In this document: positions 51,129 to 60,185 of the stretch, piece after piece
Layout of the letters: each line of letters starts with the position of its first letter
Position numbering within the stretch: the first letter of the stretch is position 1
DNA from: Pyrinomonadaceae bacterium
Lineage (GTDB): Bacteria > Acidobacteriota > Blastocatellia > Pyrinomonadales > Pyrinomonadaceae
DNA: 64,000 nt
Assembly: GCA_019694395.1 (NCBI GenBank)
Contig: JAIBCC010000024.1
Location: 45,437-109,436, forward strand
Direction of reading: 5' to 3'
Position numbers and translations under genes: made by a program
Notes under the pieces: model-generated
The model's database searches: none
What the model saw: the letters and a program-made list of their open reading frames with translations, nothing else
What the model was told of the DNA's origin: nothing

Positions 51129-52118
51129 TTAAATCGGCACATCCGTTTTTGACAAAATATCTTTCAAAATCTGCTCGGCTTCGTGTGTGCGGCGGGTGAC
51201 GTTGGCATAACGCGAACTGACCATAATTCGATGAGCAAAACACGGCAAGATCAAGCGTTTAATATCGTCAACAATGCAATAATCACGCCCTTCGATCAAA
51301 GCTAAGGCTTGGGCAGCGCGGAAAAGGGCGAGAGTTCCGCGCGGACTGATTCCAAGTTCAATCGCTTCATTTTCACGAGTTTGGGCGACGATTTTCAGTA
51401 AATAATCAACCAGCACATCATCAACCCGAACTTCCGAAGCAAGTTCCTGCAAATCTAAAACATCGCTTTCGCTCATCACCGCACGAACATTTTCCAAAGG
51501 ATTCCGGCGTTCGCGGTCGCGCAAAATATTTTTTTCGTCCGCCTGACTTGGATAACCAACGTGCAGACGCAGCATAAAACGGTCAAGCTGTGATTCGGGA
51601 AGCGGATAAGTTCCGTGATGCTCGGTTGGATTTTGCGTTGCCACGACCATAAAAGGCGCAGGAAGCGGACGAGTCACACCTTCAATTGTAACCTGACCTT
51701 CCGCCATTGCTTCCAAAAGTGCCGATTGAGTTTTCGGGGTCGCGCGGTTGATTTCATCAGCCAAAACGATATTGGCAAAGATCGGTCCGGCTTTCCATTC
51801 AAAAACTCCGCTCCGCTGATTGAACATCGAAATCCCGATGACATCTGATGGCAGCAAATCCGAAGTGAACTGAATCCGCTGAAACGACAGATCAAGCGCA
51901 CGCGCTAAAGCGTTGGAAAGCGTAGTTTTACCAATCCCCGGCACATCTTCGATCAAAAGATGTCCGCGTGCAATTAACGCCACCAAAGCAAGTTTGACGG
52001 TTTCGGTTTTGCCTTTGATAACCTGCTCGATCGCAATTTGTAAAGTCTTAATTTTCTCAGCCGGGTTAAACGTAAGCGGGACGACGGGTTGTGATTCGCT
52101 GACTATCCAATCTCTCAT
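51129..52118 (-). CDS. MoxR-type AAA ATPase
   Basis: 329 aa. Walker A in 'LLIEDVPGIGKTTLSNALAR', Walker B in 'NIVLADEINRATPKTQSALL', 'MAEGQVTIEGVTRPLPAPFM' then VVATQNPTEHHGTYPLPESQLDRF is the hallmark block with sensor 1 and arginine finger region. The C-terminal lid contains 'GISPRGTLALFRAAQALALI'. MoxR ATPases help mature or insert cofactors into metal enzymes and VWA proteins. The usual DUF58/VWA partners are not next to it, although two VWFA genes lie elsewhere in the window. Confidence 0.95.
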   Translation of the reverse strand: MRDWIVSESQPVVPLTFNPAEKIKTLQIAIEQVIKGKTETVKLALVALIARGHLLIEDVPGIGKTTLSNALARALDLSFQRIQFTSDLLPSDVIGISMFNQRSGVFEWKAGPIFANIVLADEINRATPKTQSALLEAMAEGQVTIEGVTRPLPAPFMVVATQNPTEHHGTYPLPESQLDRFMLRLHVGYPSQADEKNILRDRERRNPLENVRAVMSESDVLDLQELASEVRVDDVLVDYLLKIVAQTRENEAIELGISPRGTLALFRAAQALALIEGRDYCIVDDIKRLILPCFAHRIMVSSRYANVTRRTHEAEQILKDILSKTDVPI

Positions 52119-52187
52119 TTTTTTATTTGACGGGCGAAATGCCTTTTTTATTCTACAAGATTTTGAAGCAAATTAGCATCAAAAAAA

Positions 52188-52225
52188 TTTCCGCATCTGA
52201 TTTTTTAGATGTCAAAACGCGGAAA
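52188..52225 (-). terminator. Rho-independent terminator after the kinase operon
   Basis: On the minus strand 'TTTCCGCG' with CATCT pairs with AGATG and 'CGGAAA', then a run of T. It ends the sigma factor/DUF3592/kinase unit before the MoxR gene. Confidence 0.8.
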
Positions 52226-52251
52226 AAGTTCCCTTTGAAAAATAAACAAAT

Positions 52252-54936
52252 TTACAGTTTGGCTAATTCAGCATCACATTTGGCAATTTCCTGCGAGATT
52301 TTTGTCAATGATTCGTTTATCGGTTTAGTCCGCAAATTGTGTGATTGCATATCAAGAAAAACGGCTTTTGATTGTTCAAACCTTTTTCGGGCTTCGCTTA
52401 AAAATTCTTGTTTTTTGGCGGATGTTTTGTTTGCCAAAATGACATTTGCCCGTCCGATTTGCAGGTAATCATTGGCTAATTGCAAACGCATATCCATATT
52501 GTTGAGGTCTTGAGCGGCAATTTCTTCGTTACTTTTTAACGCACGATGATAAAAATTTAAGGCTTCAGCGGGTTGTCCAGCCATTACCAGCGCATCGCCT
52601 TTCTTTTGATAAGCACGATTCAGCCACAAGATAATTGCGCTGTTTTCTTTGTCGTTTGCGACTAATTTTTCCAAGATTTCAACGGCGCGATGGTGATAAT
52701 TCAAAGCCTCCGCCAGTTGATTTGTGTTTGCCAAAGCCTCGCCCAAATTAGTCAACAGATACGCCAGACGAGTGCCTGCAAAAGCATCTTTCGCATCATT
52801 TTGGACTAATTTTTCTTGTATTTCCAAGGCTTGACGATAATTTTGAATTGCCTCTTTCCATTCGCCTCGTGCTGATTGAACTTCACCGATAACTTTGAGT
52901 GTAAAAGCTTTCGTCGCTTGTAAAGTTTGACTTTTTTCGTCTGTTCTGAGCATTTCATTGCCAATTTCCAACTGTCTTTGGTAGGCTTGCAATGCTCCGT
53001 CGGTGTCTCCTAAATTGGTAAAATTCGGATTACCCAAAGTTGTTCCAATAGCGTCACAAGCAACCATTATTCCTTGTTTTGCTTTTTTATTTTCAGGCTG
53101 AGAGCGTAAAACAGATTCGCTTATCTCTAATTTTTTTTGATAATTTTGCAATGCTTCTGCTAGGTTGCCTTTGGAGGCGATCAAATCGCCGAGACTCTTA
53201 AAACAATCGGCAAGTTCGAGTTTTGAATCAAAATCAGTTTCATCCGAAACAACCAAATTCTGAAATAAATTTAATGCCGATTGATTACTGGAAAAATTCA
53301 AATCCGAATCTCCCATGTTCTCATAAATAAAGGCGGTTGATTTGTAATTTAAAGCTAATGCCTTTTGAAATTCACGATTCTTCGGCTCAATCTGCACCAA
53401 TTTTTCTAAAATCTCAATTGCTTTTTGATAACTCGCAACCGCACCCGCTGTATCGCCAAGATTTGATGCACCGGGAGAGCCTTGAATATTTGCAACTTTT
53501 GAATATGCAACTGCAAGTTCAAATTGGAGAGATGTGTCGTTTGACTGTTCCTGCGCCAAAATATCGAGATATTCCAGTGCTTTTTTAACCGTCATCTCGC
53601 GTGCCGGAGTTGCGCCTTGCAAGTCCTGAATAGCATCGTGAAAATCAAACAAAAATGAATTGGTCAACTTTCGCACATCGTTAAAACGTTGTTCCGCTTT
53701 GACTCTTTCTTTTCGCGCTTCTACCGCTTGCCAAATCGCCACGGAAGTCCCCATCAACAGGGACAAAATCATAAACACTCCGGCAAAAACTCCAGCCCGA
53801 TGCCGTTTGACAAATTTTCCGAGGCGGTAAAAAGCCGTGTCCGCTGTAGCAGTGACAGGTAATCCAATCAAATGACGGCGAATATCTTCCGAAAATTCCT
53901 GCACCGTTTGATACCGCCTTTCGGGTTCTTCGCGCAAAGATTTTTGGATGATGTTTTCTAAATCAAAATTTAAAGGTCTTTGGTCTTTGGTCTTTGATCT
54001 TTGATTTTTTTCGTGGGTAGTTTCGATCTTATTTTCATCTGTATTTCTGCCCGCCGCCCACTGTCCACTGCCCGCTCCCGCAGGTCTTGTCCCTTTTAAA
54101 AGTTCAAACAAAATTACTCCCAAAGAATAAACATCGCTGGCAGTTGTGATTTTTTTGCCGCCAATTTGTTCGGGCGAAGCGTATTCAGGAGTCATCAGCC
54201 GAAACATTGTCGCGGTTGCTTCTGCCGTGTCTGCCGACCATTCGGGATGGAGCAATTTGGCAATTCCAAAATCTAACAATTTCGGCGTTCCGTCTTTTGT
54301 AACTAATATATTTGAAGGCTTTAGGTCACGATGGATGACCAGATTCTGGTGTGCGTAGGAAACAGCGGCACAAACCTTGCGGAATAATTCGAGGCGTTCT
54401 TCGATAGAAAATTGATGCGAATCACAAAATTTTGTAATCGGCTCGCCTTCGATGTATTCCATCACCAGATAAGGCAAACCTTCCGCCGTTGAACCGCCGT
54501 CAATCAGACTTGCAATATTCGGATTTTCAAGTTGGGCAAGGATTTTGCGCTCCAACATAAAACGCTTGAGAACAGCATTGGTGTCCATCCCGCGCTTTAT
54601 CAACTTTATCGCAAAATTTTTGTCAAAAGATTCGCCTGAACGCGAGGCACGATAAACCGTCCCCATCCCGCCGTGTCCGATTTCTTCCAAAATATTGTAA
54701 TCGTCAATCTGTTTGCCAAGATAAAAATCCGTTTCGGTCTGATCGGTAAATCCAATATCTACAAAGGCAGATTCAGCAATAAAATCCTGCGCGTTTTCGT
54801 TAGCGTTGAGGAGTTTCTGAGCTTCACGGCGCAAATCTTCATCGTATTTTGCCAAAAATTCCGCACGTTCATTTTCGGGCAAATCAAGCGTTGCATTAAA
54901 TACTTCTTTTAATTTTTGCCAATCGCTGGTTTTCAT
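52252..54936 (-). CDS. Serine/threonine protein kinase with membrane segment and TPR tail
   Basis: 894 aa from ATG 54936, which overlaps the preceding stop (ATGA); the longer frame has no start site of note. Kinase motifs: 'LEEIGHGGMGTVYRASRSGE', Lys in 'FAIKLIKRG', 'VIHRDLKPSN', 'LLDFGIAKL' and 'TPEYASPEQIGG'. 'REEPERRYQTVQEFSEDIRR' closes the domain. One membrane helix follows ('AGVFAGVFMILSLLMGTSVA'), then about 450 residues of TPR. In the kinase lobe a stretch 'GSGQWAAGRNTDENK' plus 'EKNQRSKTKDQRP' is encoded by iterated words. The kinase faces the cytoplasm and the TPR part the periplasm. Paired with an ECF sigma factor in the common acidobacterial and planctomycete layout. Confidence 0.93.
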   Translation of the reverse strand: MKTSDWQKLKEVFNATLDLPENERAEFLAKYDEDLRREAQKLLNANENAQDFIAESAFVDIGFTDQTETDFYLGKQIDDYNILEEIGHGGMGTVYRASRSGESFDKNFAIKLIKRGMDTNAVLKRFMLERKILAQLENPNIASLIDGGSTAEGLPYLVMEYIEGEPITKFCDSHQFSIEERLELFRKVCAAVSYAHQNLVIHRDLKPSNILVTKDGTPKLLDFGIAKLLHPEWSADTAEATATMFRLMTPEYASPEQIGGKKITTASDVYSLGVILFELLKGTRPAGAGSGQWAAGRNTDENKIETTHEKNQRSKTKDQRPLNFDLENIIQKSLREEPERRYQTVQEFSEDIRRHLIGLPVTATADTAFYRLGKFVKRHRAGVFAGVFMILSLLMGTSVAIWQAVEARKERVKAEQRFNDVRKLTNSFLFDFHDAIQDLQGATPAREMTVKKALEYLDILAQEQSNDTSLQFELAVAYSKVANIQGSPGASNLGDTAGAVASYQKAIEILEKLVQIEPKNREFQKALALNYKSTAFIYENMGDSDLNFSSNQSALNLFQNLVVSDETDFDSKLELADCFKSLGDLIASKGNLAEALQNYQKKLEISESVLRSQPENKKAKQGIMVACDAIGTTLGNPNFTNLGDTDGALQAYQRQLEIGNEMLRTDEKSQTLQATKAFTLKVIGEVQSARGEWKEAIQNYRQALEIQEKLVQNDAKDAFAGTRLAYLLTNLGEALANTNQLAEALNYHHRAVEILEKLVANDKENSAIILWLNRAYQKKGDALVMAGQPAEALNFYHRALKSNEEIAAQDLNNMDMRLQLANDYLQIGRANVILANKTSAKKQEFLSEARKRFEQSKAVFLDMQSHNLRTKPINESLTKISQEIAKCDAELAKL

Positions 54937-55361
54937 TGCTGACTTTTGATTTGAATCAGAATTCCGAAGCCGGACAATACGAACCCTAAAACTAAAAAAA
55001 GCAATCCCATCAATAACATACAGCCGGGTTGAAACCACAATGACATCATCGAATCTATTTCGGCTTGATTTGGATTTGCAGTTTGATAAACGACCTCGAC
55101 CTGTTGCCCGACATTAAAAGCAGGGGGCTGCGAACCAACTTCCGATTGAAATTTGAAAGTTTGTCCGTTTGGAGTTTGAAACACCACTTGCGGACAATAA
55201 AGATAGCCGCTTTTGCCCTGAATTTTGCCGAAATCAACGACTTTCCCCGTCGCTTTAGCTGAACCCGCAAGCTGTCGGCGAACTTTGAGAATTGCAAAAA
55301 TTGCGCTGATGACAATCGCAATTCCGATCAAAATAAAAAGTAAGCCGATAAAAATTAACAT
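54933..55361 (-). CDS. DUF3592-type membrane protein
   Basis: 142 aa. A membrane helix at each end ('LIFIGLLFILIGIAIVISAI' and 'GCMLLMGLLFLVLGFVLSGF') flanks a small beta domain: 'AKATGKVVDFGKIQGKSGYL', 'YCPQVVFQTPNGQTFKFQS' and 'VGQQVEVVYQTANPNQAEID'. This is the standard DUF3592 layout. Function unknown. It overlaps the kinase gene by four bases and sits 91 bp after the sigma factor. Confidence 0.88.
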   Translation of the reverse strand: MLIFIGLLFILIGIAIVISAIFAILKVRRQLAGSAKATGKVVDFGKIQGKSGYLYCPQVVFQTPNGQTFKFQSEVGSQPPAFNVGQQVEVVYQTANPNQAEIDSMMSLWFQPGCMLLMGLLFLVLGFVLSGFGILIQIKSQQ

Positions 55362-55452
55362 TTTACAAATATACGGACAGCTAAAATTGAATTTGTCTCA
55401 TACATTACGCGCAAAGCATTGGTCATTCAGTCCAAAAATTTTTATTCATCCC

Positions 55453-56007
55453 TCATCCTTCTGCCCTCATCCTTTCAAAGAGCCACGCCCGCGCCATCGT
55501 CCATTCGCGTTTGACGGTAGATTCGGAGATTTTTAAAACTTCGGCAGTTTCTTGCAAAGTCAGACCGCCAAAATAGCGGAGTTCAATAATTTTAGATTGT
55601 TGCGGGTCAAATTCTTCGAGTTCCTGTAACGCTAAGTCCAATTCAATCAAATCTTCATTGGCTTTAACCGCAATCTCGCCGATGTCTTCCAACATTACTT
55701 TCTCACCTTTGCCGCGTTTTTCGGCAGTGTGACGGCGGGCATTGTCGAGCAAAATCCGGCGCATCGCCTGAGCGGAAAGAGCAAAAAATTGAGCGCGATT
55801 TTGGAAATTGACCGAGCGTTGCTCAATCAATTTTAAATATGCTTCGTGGACAAGTGCTGTGGTTTGGAGGGTCAAATTTTGGCGTTCATTTCGCAAATAA
55901 CTATGAGCTAACCGGCGTAATTCCTGATAAACCAACGGCAGGAGTTCATCCAAAACTTCGCGGTTGCCGTTGCTGTAATCGTCCAGCAATTTGGTGATTT
56001 CGTTCAT
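55453..56007 (-). CDS. ECF-type RNA polymerase sigma factor (TIGR02999-like)
   Basis: 184 aa. 'ELLPLVYQELRRLAHSYLRN' then ERQNLTLQTTALVHEAYLKLI is the region 2 pattern of the TIGR02999 group. 'FFALSAQAMRRILLDNARRH' follows, and 'YFGGLTLQETAEVLKISEST' then VKREWTMARAWL is the region 4 helix-turn-helix. Such sigma factors commonly precede serine/threonine kinases with TPR tails. Activation probably involves phosphorylation by the kinase encoded downstream, since no anti-sigma factor gene is present; this is inference. Confidence 0.93.
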   Translation of the reverse strand: MNEITKLLDDYSNGNREVLDELLPLVYQELRRLAHSYLRNERQNLTLQTTALVHEAYLKLIEQRSVNFQNRAQFFALSAQAMRRILLDNARRHTAEKRGKGEKVMLEDIGEIAVKANEDLIELDLALQELEEFDPQQSKIIELRYFGGLTLQETAEVLKISESTVKREWTMARAWLFERMRAEG

Positions 56008-56021
56008 TAAAAAACTTATTT

Positions 56022-56163
56022 AGGTCTTTGATCTTTGGCTTTTGGTTTTTGCAAGAATGTAAAACCTTTCGCTTAATTTTTTTATTATTTCCAAATCTCA
56101 ATTTAAAACTAAACTGTTTGATTTGAACAAAATCAAAGACCAAAAACCAAAAGCCAAAGACCC
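56022..56163. repeat. ACCAAAG-word inverted repeat in the divergent gap
   Basis: 'GGTCTTTGATCTTTGGCTTT' (56022 on) is matched by 'AAAAACCAAAAGCCAAAGAC' at 56142-56163, about 90 bp away. It lies in the gap of about 275 bp between the sigma factor gene and the next secreted gene, which otherwise shows only A/T-rich sequence. The same words occur inside the kinase gene. Confidence 0.75.
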
Positions 56164-56282
56164 AATCAGTTCTCATTAAAAAAACTTTGAACTGATTTTA
56201 CTCCCTTTTGCGCGTAATGTGCAGAAAAAGTTTTGCAACACTTTTTCGAGAAAGTTTGAGTTTCATTTTTTGGAGAGGATTT

Positions 56283-57551
56283 ATGAAGTCCAAATTAGTT
56301 TTAGTTTCGATATTGCTGGCATCTTGTTTTTCGGCAATTTACGCGCAGGAAATAATTGTCACATCCACCGCTGGCAATACGGTTGCTTCAAAAACGCAAA
56401 TTGATTTGCCATTGCTTAACGGCAATCCGAATGCGATGATTGTCGCCACACCGCTTGGTAATTCGGCGACTTTAAATCCGCATCCGATTGGGGCTTGGTA
56501 TTACAACAATAAATGGAACATTTTTAACGTTGACCACGCCGTTATGCCGCTTGGATTACAGTTTAAGGTCGAATATTTCATCCGATCAGATGCCAATCAT
56601 TTTTTGCACGTAGTGACGGTCAATAATGCCGGAGGCTATTCATTTATTGACAATCCCGCGCTTAATAATAACCCAACCGCCCAAGTCAGAATTTTCCAAA
56701 ATCACGCGCCGGACTTTCGGGCATTTTATCTGAATCAAAATGAAGTTCGCATCGTCTATGATGCCAATGTCGGAAAATGGTATATCGAAAATATTAACGG
56801 CAAGGCTCTGCAACCGAATACTGCCTACAACGTGGTTGTCTCAGGCACTATCAATGTTCCGAAAACGGCGGCGGTAATCCCCGAATTAAACACAAATACA
56901 CAAAATAGTTCAACCTGTAATTGTCCGATTCCGACCTCGCTCCCGCCGGATGGAAACGCAGGGGGCGACCTCGGCGGAGTTTTTCCGAACCCGACGGTGC
57001 AAAAACTTAACGGGAAACCTGTTTCAAATAATACCCCAACCGTTGGGCAAGTTTTGAAATGGAACGGAACGGCGTGGCAGCCTGCCGATGATAATGTTGC
57101 CTCAACCAATTCAATCACTACGCCAGCATCGAATAAACCGACATTTTTATATTTTGAGCAAAGCACCGGCGGTAATCAGCCGCAGATCAACTCATTTAAT
57201 CCAACGGCAATCATTCCGGGATTGGATAATAAGTTTTTTACTTTAACTCAAAACAGCCGCGTTGTTTTTCACACCAGCGTCTCTCTCCTAAATACTGATA
57301 CAACTCCATTTGGGAGCGGCGGAGTTGGGAAAGTTCTGGTGCAAATCCTGACAAATACCTCTAACTCGGCGGTTGCCACTGAACAAAGTTTTACCCCGGT
57401 TTTCCCGAACACGACAGTAAGTTCAAACTCTACCGGCTTTGTTATCCTGCCTGCCGGCACTTATTACACCAAGGTTAGTATCGCAAAGTATGTTGACACA
57501 CCATTTAAGGCAATAGGAGGTCGCTTACTTATCGAAATATTTCCCGAATGA
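56283..57551 (+). CDS. Secreted protein with fibre-like motif, function unknown
   Basis: 422 aa from ATG 56283, with GGAGAGG upstream and the signal peptide 'LVLVSILLASCFSAIYAQ' at the start. Residues about 25-190 form a two-part beta domain: 'NPNAMIVATPLGNSATLNPH' and 'IGAWYYNNKWNIFNVDHAVM', then a similar second half. A short Cys-Pro linker leads to 'AGGDLGGVFPNPTVQKLNGK' then PVSNNTPTVGQVLKWNGTAWQPADD, a repeat type known from tail fibres and bacterial surface proteins. The C-terminus is a beta domain ending 'GGRLLIEIFPE'. Probably a surface protein; ligand unknown. First of a run of exported genes. Confidence 0.78.
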   Translation: MKSKLVLVSILLASCFSAIYAQEIIVTSTAGNTVASKTQIDLPLLNGNPNAMIVATPLGNSATLNPHPIGAWYYNNKWNIFNVDHAVMPLGLQFKVEYFIRSDANHFLHVVTVNNAGGYSFIDNPALNNNPTAQVRIFQNHAPDFRAFYLNQNEVRIVYDANVGKWYIENINGKALQPNTAYNVVVSGTINVPKTAAVIPELNTNTQNSSTCNCPIPTSLPPDGNAGGDLGGVFPNPTVQKLNGKPVSNNTPTVGQVLKWNGTAWQPADDNVASTNSITTPASNKPTFLYFEQSTGGNQPQINSFNPTAIIPGLDNKFFTLTQNSRVVFHTSVSLLNTDTTPFGSGGVGKVLVQILTNTSNSAVATEQSFTPVFPNTTVSSNSTGFVILPAGTYYTKVSIAKYVDTPFKAIGGRLLIEIFPE

Positions 57552-57586
57552 TTGATAAACGAAATTAAATTTTAAGGAGAAAAATC

Positions 57587-58021
57587 ATGAAAACATCGAA
57601 AATTTTTATGGGGCTGGTTGTCCTAATTATCCTGTTTGCAATTAACAACGTCCCGGCGCAGAAGGAAGGCGACAAAGTTCCCAAAATACCGCCACGATGC
57701 ACATCAACCGTCAGCCAAATTTATTTTGTGGCTTCGGGGCAATCTGTCACAGAAGTTCATCCCGGTCTCAACGACGGCAATGGCTATCAACTGAATATTC
57801 TGGGGACAAATGTTGATAAGTTTGAAGTTATTAAAGAAAAGTATATGGATTCCGTTTCAATCATTCCCAACTATACCAATGAAACGGCGGCTAAATGGTC
57901 GATTACTTTTTTGCCGAAGATGGGGCGAAAGATTTCCACTATCCGAATGAAAAGTAAATGCGGGACAGGTGAAATTAAAGTTTATCAACTGACTGAAAGC
58001 ATTACACTTCTGGATCAATAG
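57587..58021 (+). CDS. Small secreted protein, function unknown
   Basis: 144 aa. The signal peptide 'IFMGLVVLIILFAINNVPAQ' follows an AAGGAG ribosome site. Mature part: 'PPRCTSTVSQIYFVASGQSV', 'GYQLNILGTNVDKFEVIKEK' and 'STIRMKSKCGTGEIKVYQLT', with two Cys that could pair. It may be a single beta-sandwich domain. Lies 35 bp after the fibre-like gene and 28 bp before the next secreted gene. Confidence 0.72.
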   Translation: MKTSKIFMGLVVLIILFAINNVPAQKEGDKVPKIPPRCTSTVSQIYFVASGQSVTEVHPGLNDGNGYQLNILGTNVDKFEVIKEKYMDSVSIIPNYTNETAAKWSITFLPKMGRKISTIRMKSKCGTGEIKVYQLTESITLLDQ

Positions 58022-58049
58022 TTTTTTTTTTCAAAATCAGGAGTTAATT

Positions 58050-59039
58050 ATGAAAGTGTCAAAAATTATTTTAGGACTATTTATTTTGATTGCAGCGTTT
58101 TTTTTCATTCCGCCAACGGCTTTTTGCCAAACGGAAAAGCTGGGAATTATCAGTTACACGCCGCCCAAAGGAATGAAAAAATCGGTGCAGGAAAATGTAG
58201 TCGGTTTTAGTGAATTAAATCAAACTACGGGAACTTTTTGCATCATTACGCTTTACGGCGCAACGGTGAGCAGCGGAACTCCAACTACTGATTTCACAAC
58301 CGGATGGAATAATTTAGCCGTTAAAAATCTCAATGCCAAAACCAATCCCGAAACCGAAACACAAAGCGCGGACGGTTGGACAATCATTGCAGGCGCATCA
58401 GCAGTTGATTCGGACGGCATCAAAGGCGCGGCATTTTTGACCGTAATCAGCGGTTTTGGCAAAACCGTGAATATTCTCGCGGTTTTCAATGACCAATCAT
58501 ATATGTCTCAAATCGCGGCATTTGTCAGCGGGATAGATTTAGATAAAACTTCTATTCCTGACAACCCACCAACTACAGCTAATACAGCAGCTTACGACAG
58601 TAACGGCAAACTCATCATTCCGCTGCCGACTCGCCAATTGACCGTTGCCGATTTTGCAGGCGAATGGGGCGAGGATGCCAAACGATTGTCCACCACTTAC
58701 GTTTATCGTTCGTCAGGTGCATACGCCGGAAGCGATAATCTTGCATTCCAAAGCAAGATGACAATTACTGAAAAAGGAGGTTATTTCAATGACTTTTTTG
58801 CCATCCAGAACGGTAAAAAGATTCTTGAGAATACCAACGGAAAAATTAGCGTCAACGGACGGGTATTTTCCATTATCCAAAGTTCTACGCAGAAATTTGT
58901 GATTCGCGGTTGGCTGGAATTGCCCGATATGACAATTATGATTCTCTGCGGACCTTTGTATGACGAAGATATTGCGCGGCATCTGAACAACTCCGAACAG
59001 GGCGCAAACCTCAATAATGTTTGGGTGAGGAAGAAATGA
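58050..59039 (+). CDS. Secreted two-domain protein, function unknown
   Basis: 329 aa with signal peptide 'IILGLFILIAAFFFIPPTAF'. Residues about 28-175 start 'LGIISYTPPKGMKKSVQENV' and end 'QSYMSQIAAFVSGIDLDKTS'. The second part starts 'QLTVADFAGEWGEDAKRLST' then TYVYRSSGAYAG and ends 'HLNNSEQGANLNNVWVRKK'. It resembles the small lipocalin-like or 'xxGxW' domains seen in exported proteins, but no clear family is recognised. CAGGAG precedes the ATG. Confidence 0.74.
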   Translation: MKVSKIILGLFILIAAFFFIPPTAFCQTEKLGIISYTPPKGMKKSVQENVVGFSELNQTTGTFCIITLYGATVSSGTPTTDFTTGWNNLAVKNLNAKTNPETETQSADGWTIIAGASAVDSDGIKGAAFLTVISGFGKTVNILAVFNDQSYMSQIAAFVSGIDLDKTSIPDNPPTTANTAAYDSNGKLIIPLPTRQLTVADFAGEWGEDAKRLSTTYVYRSSGAYAGSDNLAFQSKMTITEKGGYFNDFFAIQNGKKILENTNGKISVNGRVFSIIQSSTQKFVIRGWLELPDMTIMILCGPLYDEDIARHLNNSEQGANLNNVWVRKK

Positions 59040-59076
59040 GAGGTAGCCGTTCGACCTTGAAATCACGGCAAAAGTT

Positions 59077-59868
59077 ATGAAAGCAATAATTCTAACCATC
59101 GTAATTCTCGTTTTTTGCGTCAGTCTATTTTCGCAAACGCCTTGCACCAACGAAATGGCTTTCCAAACCGTCGGCAAATGGGGAAAACCGAAAACGGATG
59201 ATTTGGCGATGGCTGACCGCAGTTTTCCCAAAACAAATTATTCGGCAGTTTTGGCAAAGGCGAACAAAGTTATCGAACTTTTCAAAATTTCTAATCCCGA
59301 ATTCAAGGGCATCGAAGCCTCAGCTTATCGAGGCATCCGGGGAAATTCTTTGTTGCCAAACGGTGCTTTGCCGTTTCGGGTTGATGTCGGGTTGTTTGAA
59401 TTTTATTGCGTTCCGGTTAAAGGCTACAGCCCCGCCTTTGCCGGAAAAATCCGGCTCGGAACTGAAAGCGGAACTTGGATTTATTTCTATTTCAACTCTT
59501 TCGGCTGGGTTTTGGAAAATGTTGAAAGTAATGGCGGCGAATCACTTTTTTACGCACCCAAACAATTAGGCAAATTGCGGGGGATGACTTTGCTTGAACC
59601 GAGCGGCGGACGGCTCGATGTCAAACAAGAAGCCCTCATCATAACTCCCAATTCTCGTCTGCCTTACCAATCCGCACGCCCCAAAGGAGGCAAATCCGTA
59701 GTTGCCCTGGACAAAGATTTTTTTAATCCCAATTTGCCGCGTTCAGCCATTCAATTTATCACCGTTTATTGGGGATGGGACAATAAAAATCCCGTTACCT
59801 CAGAAGCCATTCGTCAGTTCAAACAAAACTTCGATTTTGAAGCCTTAAAACAGATGTTGGGAAAATAA
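59077..59868 (+). CDS. Secreted protein, function unknown
   Basis: 263 aa with signal peptide ending 'VSLFSQTPCTNEM'. The mature protein begins with 'GKWGKPKTDDLAMADRSFPK' and has beta-rich 'FRVDVGLFEFYCVPVKGYSP' and 'GTWIYFYFNSFGWVLENVES'. It closes with 'FITVYWGWDNKNPVTSEAIR'. No catalytic motif recognised. It ends the run of exported genes that begins at 56283, all in the same direction with gaps under 40 bp, so an operon is likely. Confidence 0.75.
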   Translation: MKAIILTIVILVFCVSLFSQTPCTNEMAFQTVGKWGKPKTDDLAMADRSFPKTNYSAVLAKANKVIELFKISNPEFKGIEASAYRGIRGNSLLPNGALPFRVDVGLFEFYCVPVKGYSPAFAGKIRLGTESGTWIYFYFNSFGWVLENVESNGGESLFYAPKQLGKLRGMTLLEPSGGRLDVKQEALIITPNSRLPYQSARPKGGKSVVALDKDFFNPNLPRSAIQFITVYWGWDNKNPVTSEAIRQFKQNFDFEALKQMLGK

Positions 59869-60185
59869 TTTGACGGCGCATCCAAAATGACCATTCTGCC
59901 CAAAGACAAAGTTTTTCTCATTGAACAAACAGACAAACGTAAAACTTTTCGAAAATTTTGATTTCAAAGTTTTCGAAAAATGGTGGGATAATGAGAAGGC
60001 GGACAATTTACGATGTTTCTGACGTTTCATTATCAAATTATTTCTCTTTTCTGCAATGGCAAAATTTATAAGAGACCTTCGTCCTCCTAAAATGGAAGGA
60101 ATCACAAATTCTATTTTCTAAATTTTGGTGCAAAAGATTTTCATCTTTTGTATTTTATCTATTGCAAACAAAGGAGAAAAGAAAA
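59869..60185. other. Gap without a gene
   Basis: No supported gene on either strand. It has a TTTTCGAAAA hairpin near 59947-59980 ('CTTTTCGAAAATTTTG' facing 'CAAAGTTTTCGAAAA') that could end the secreted-gene operon. The ribosome site of the next gene (AAAGGAGA) lies near its right edge. Confidence 0.6.
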
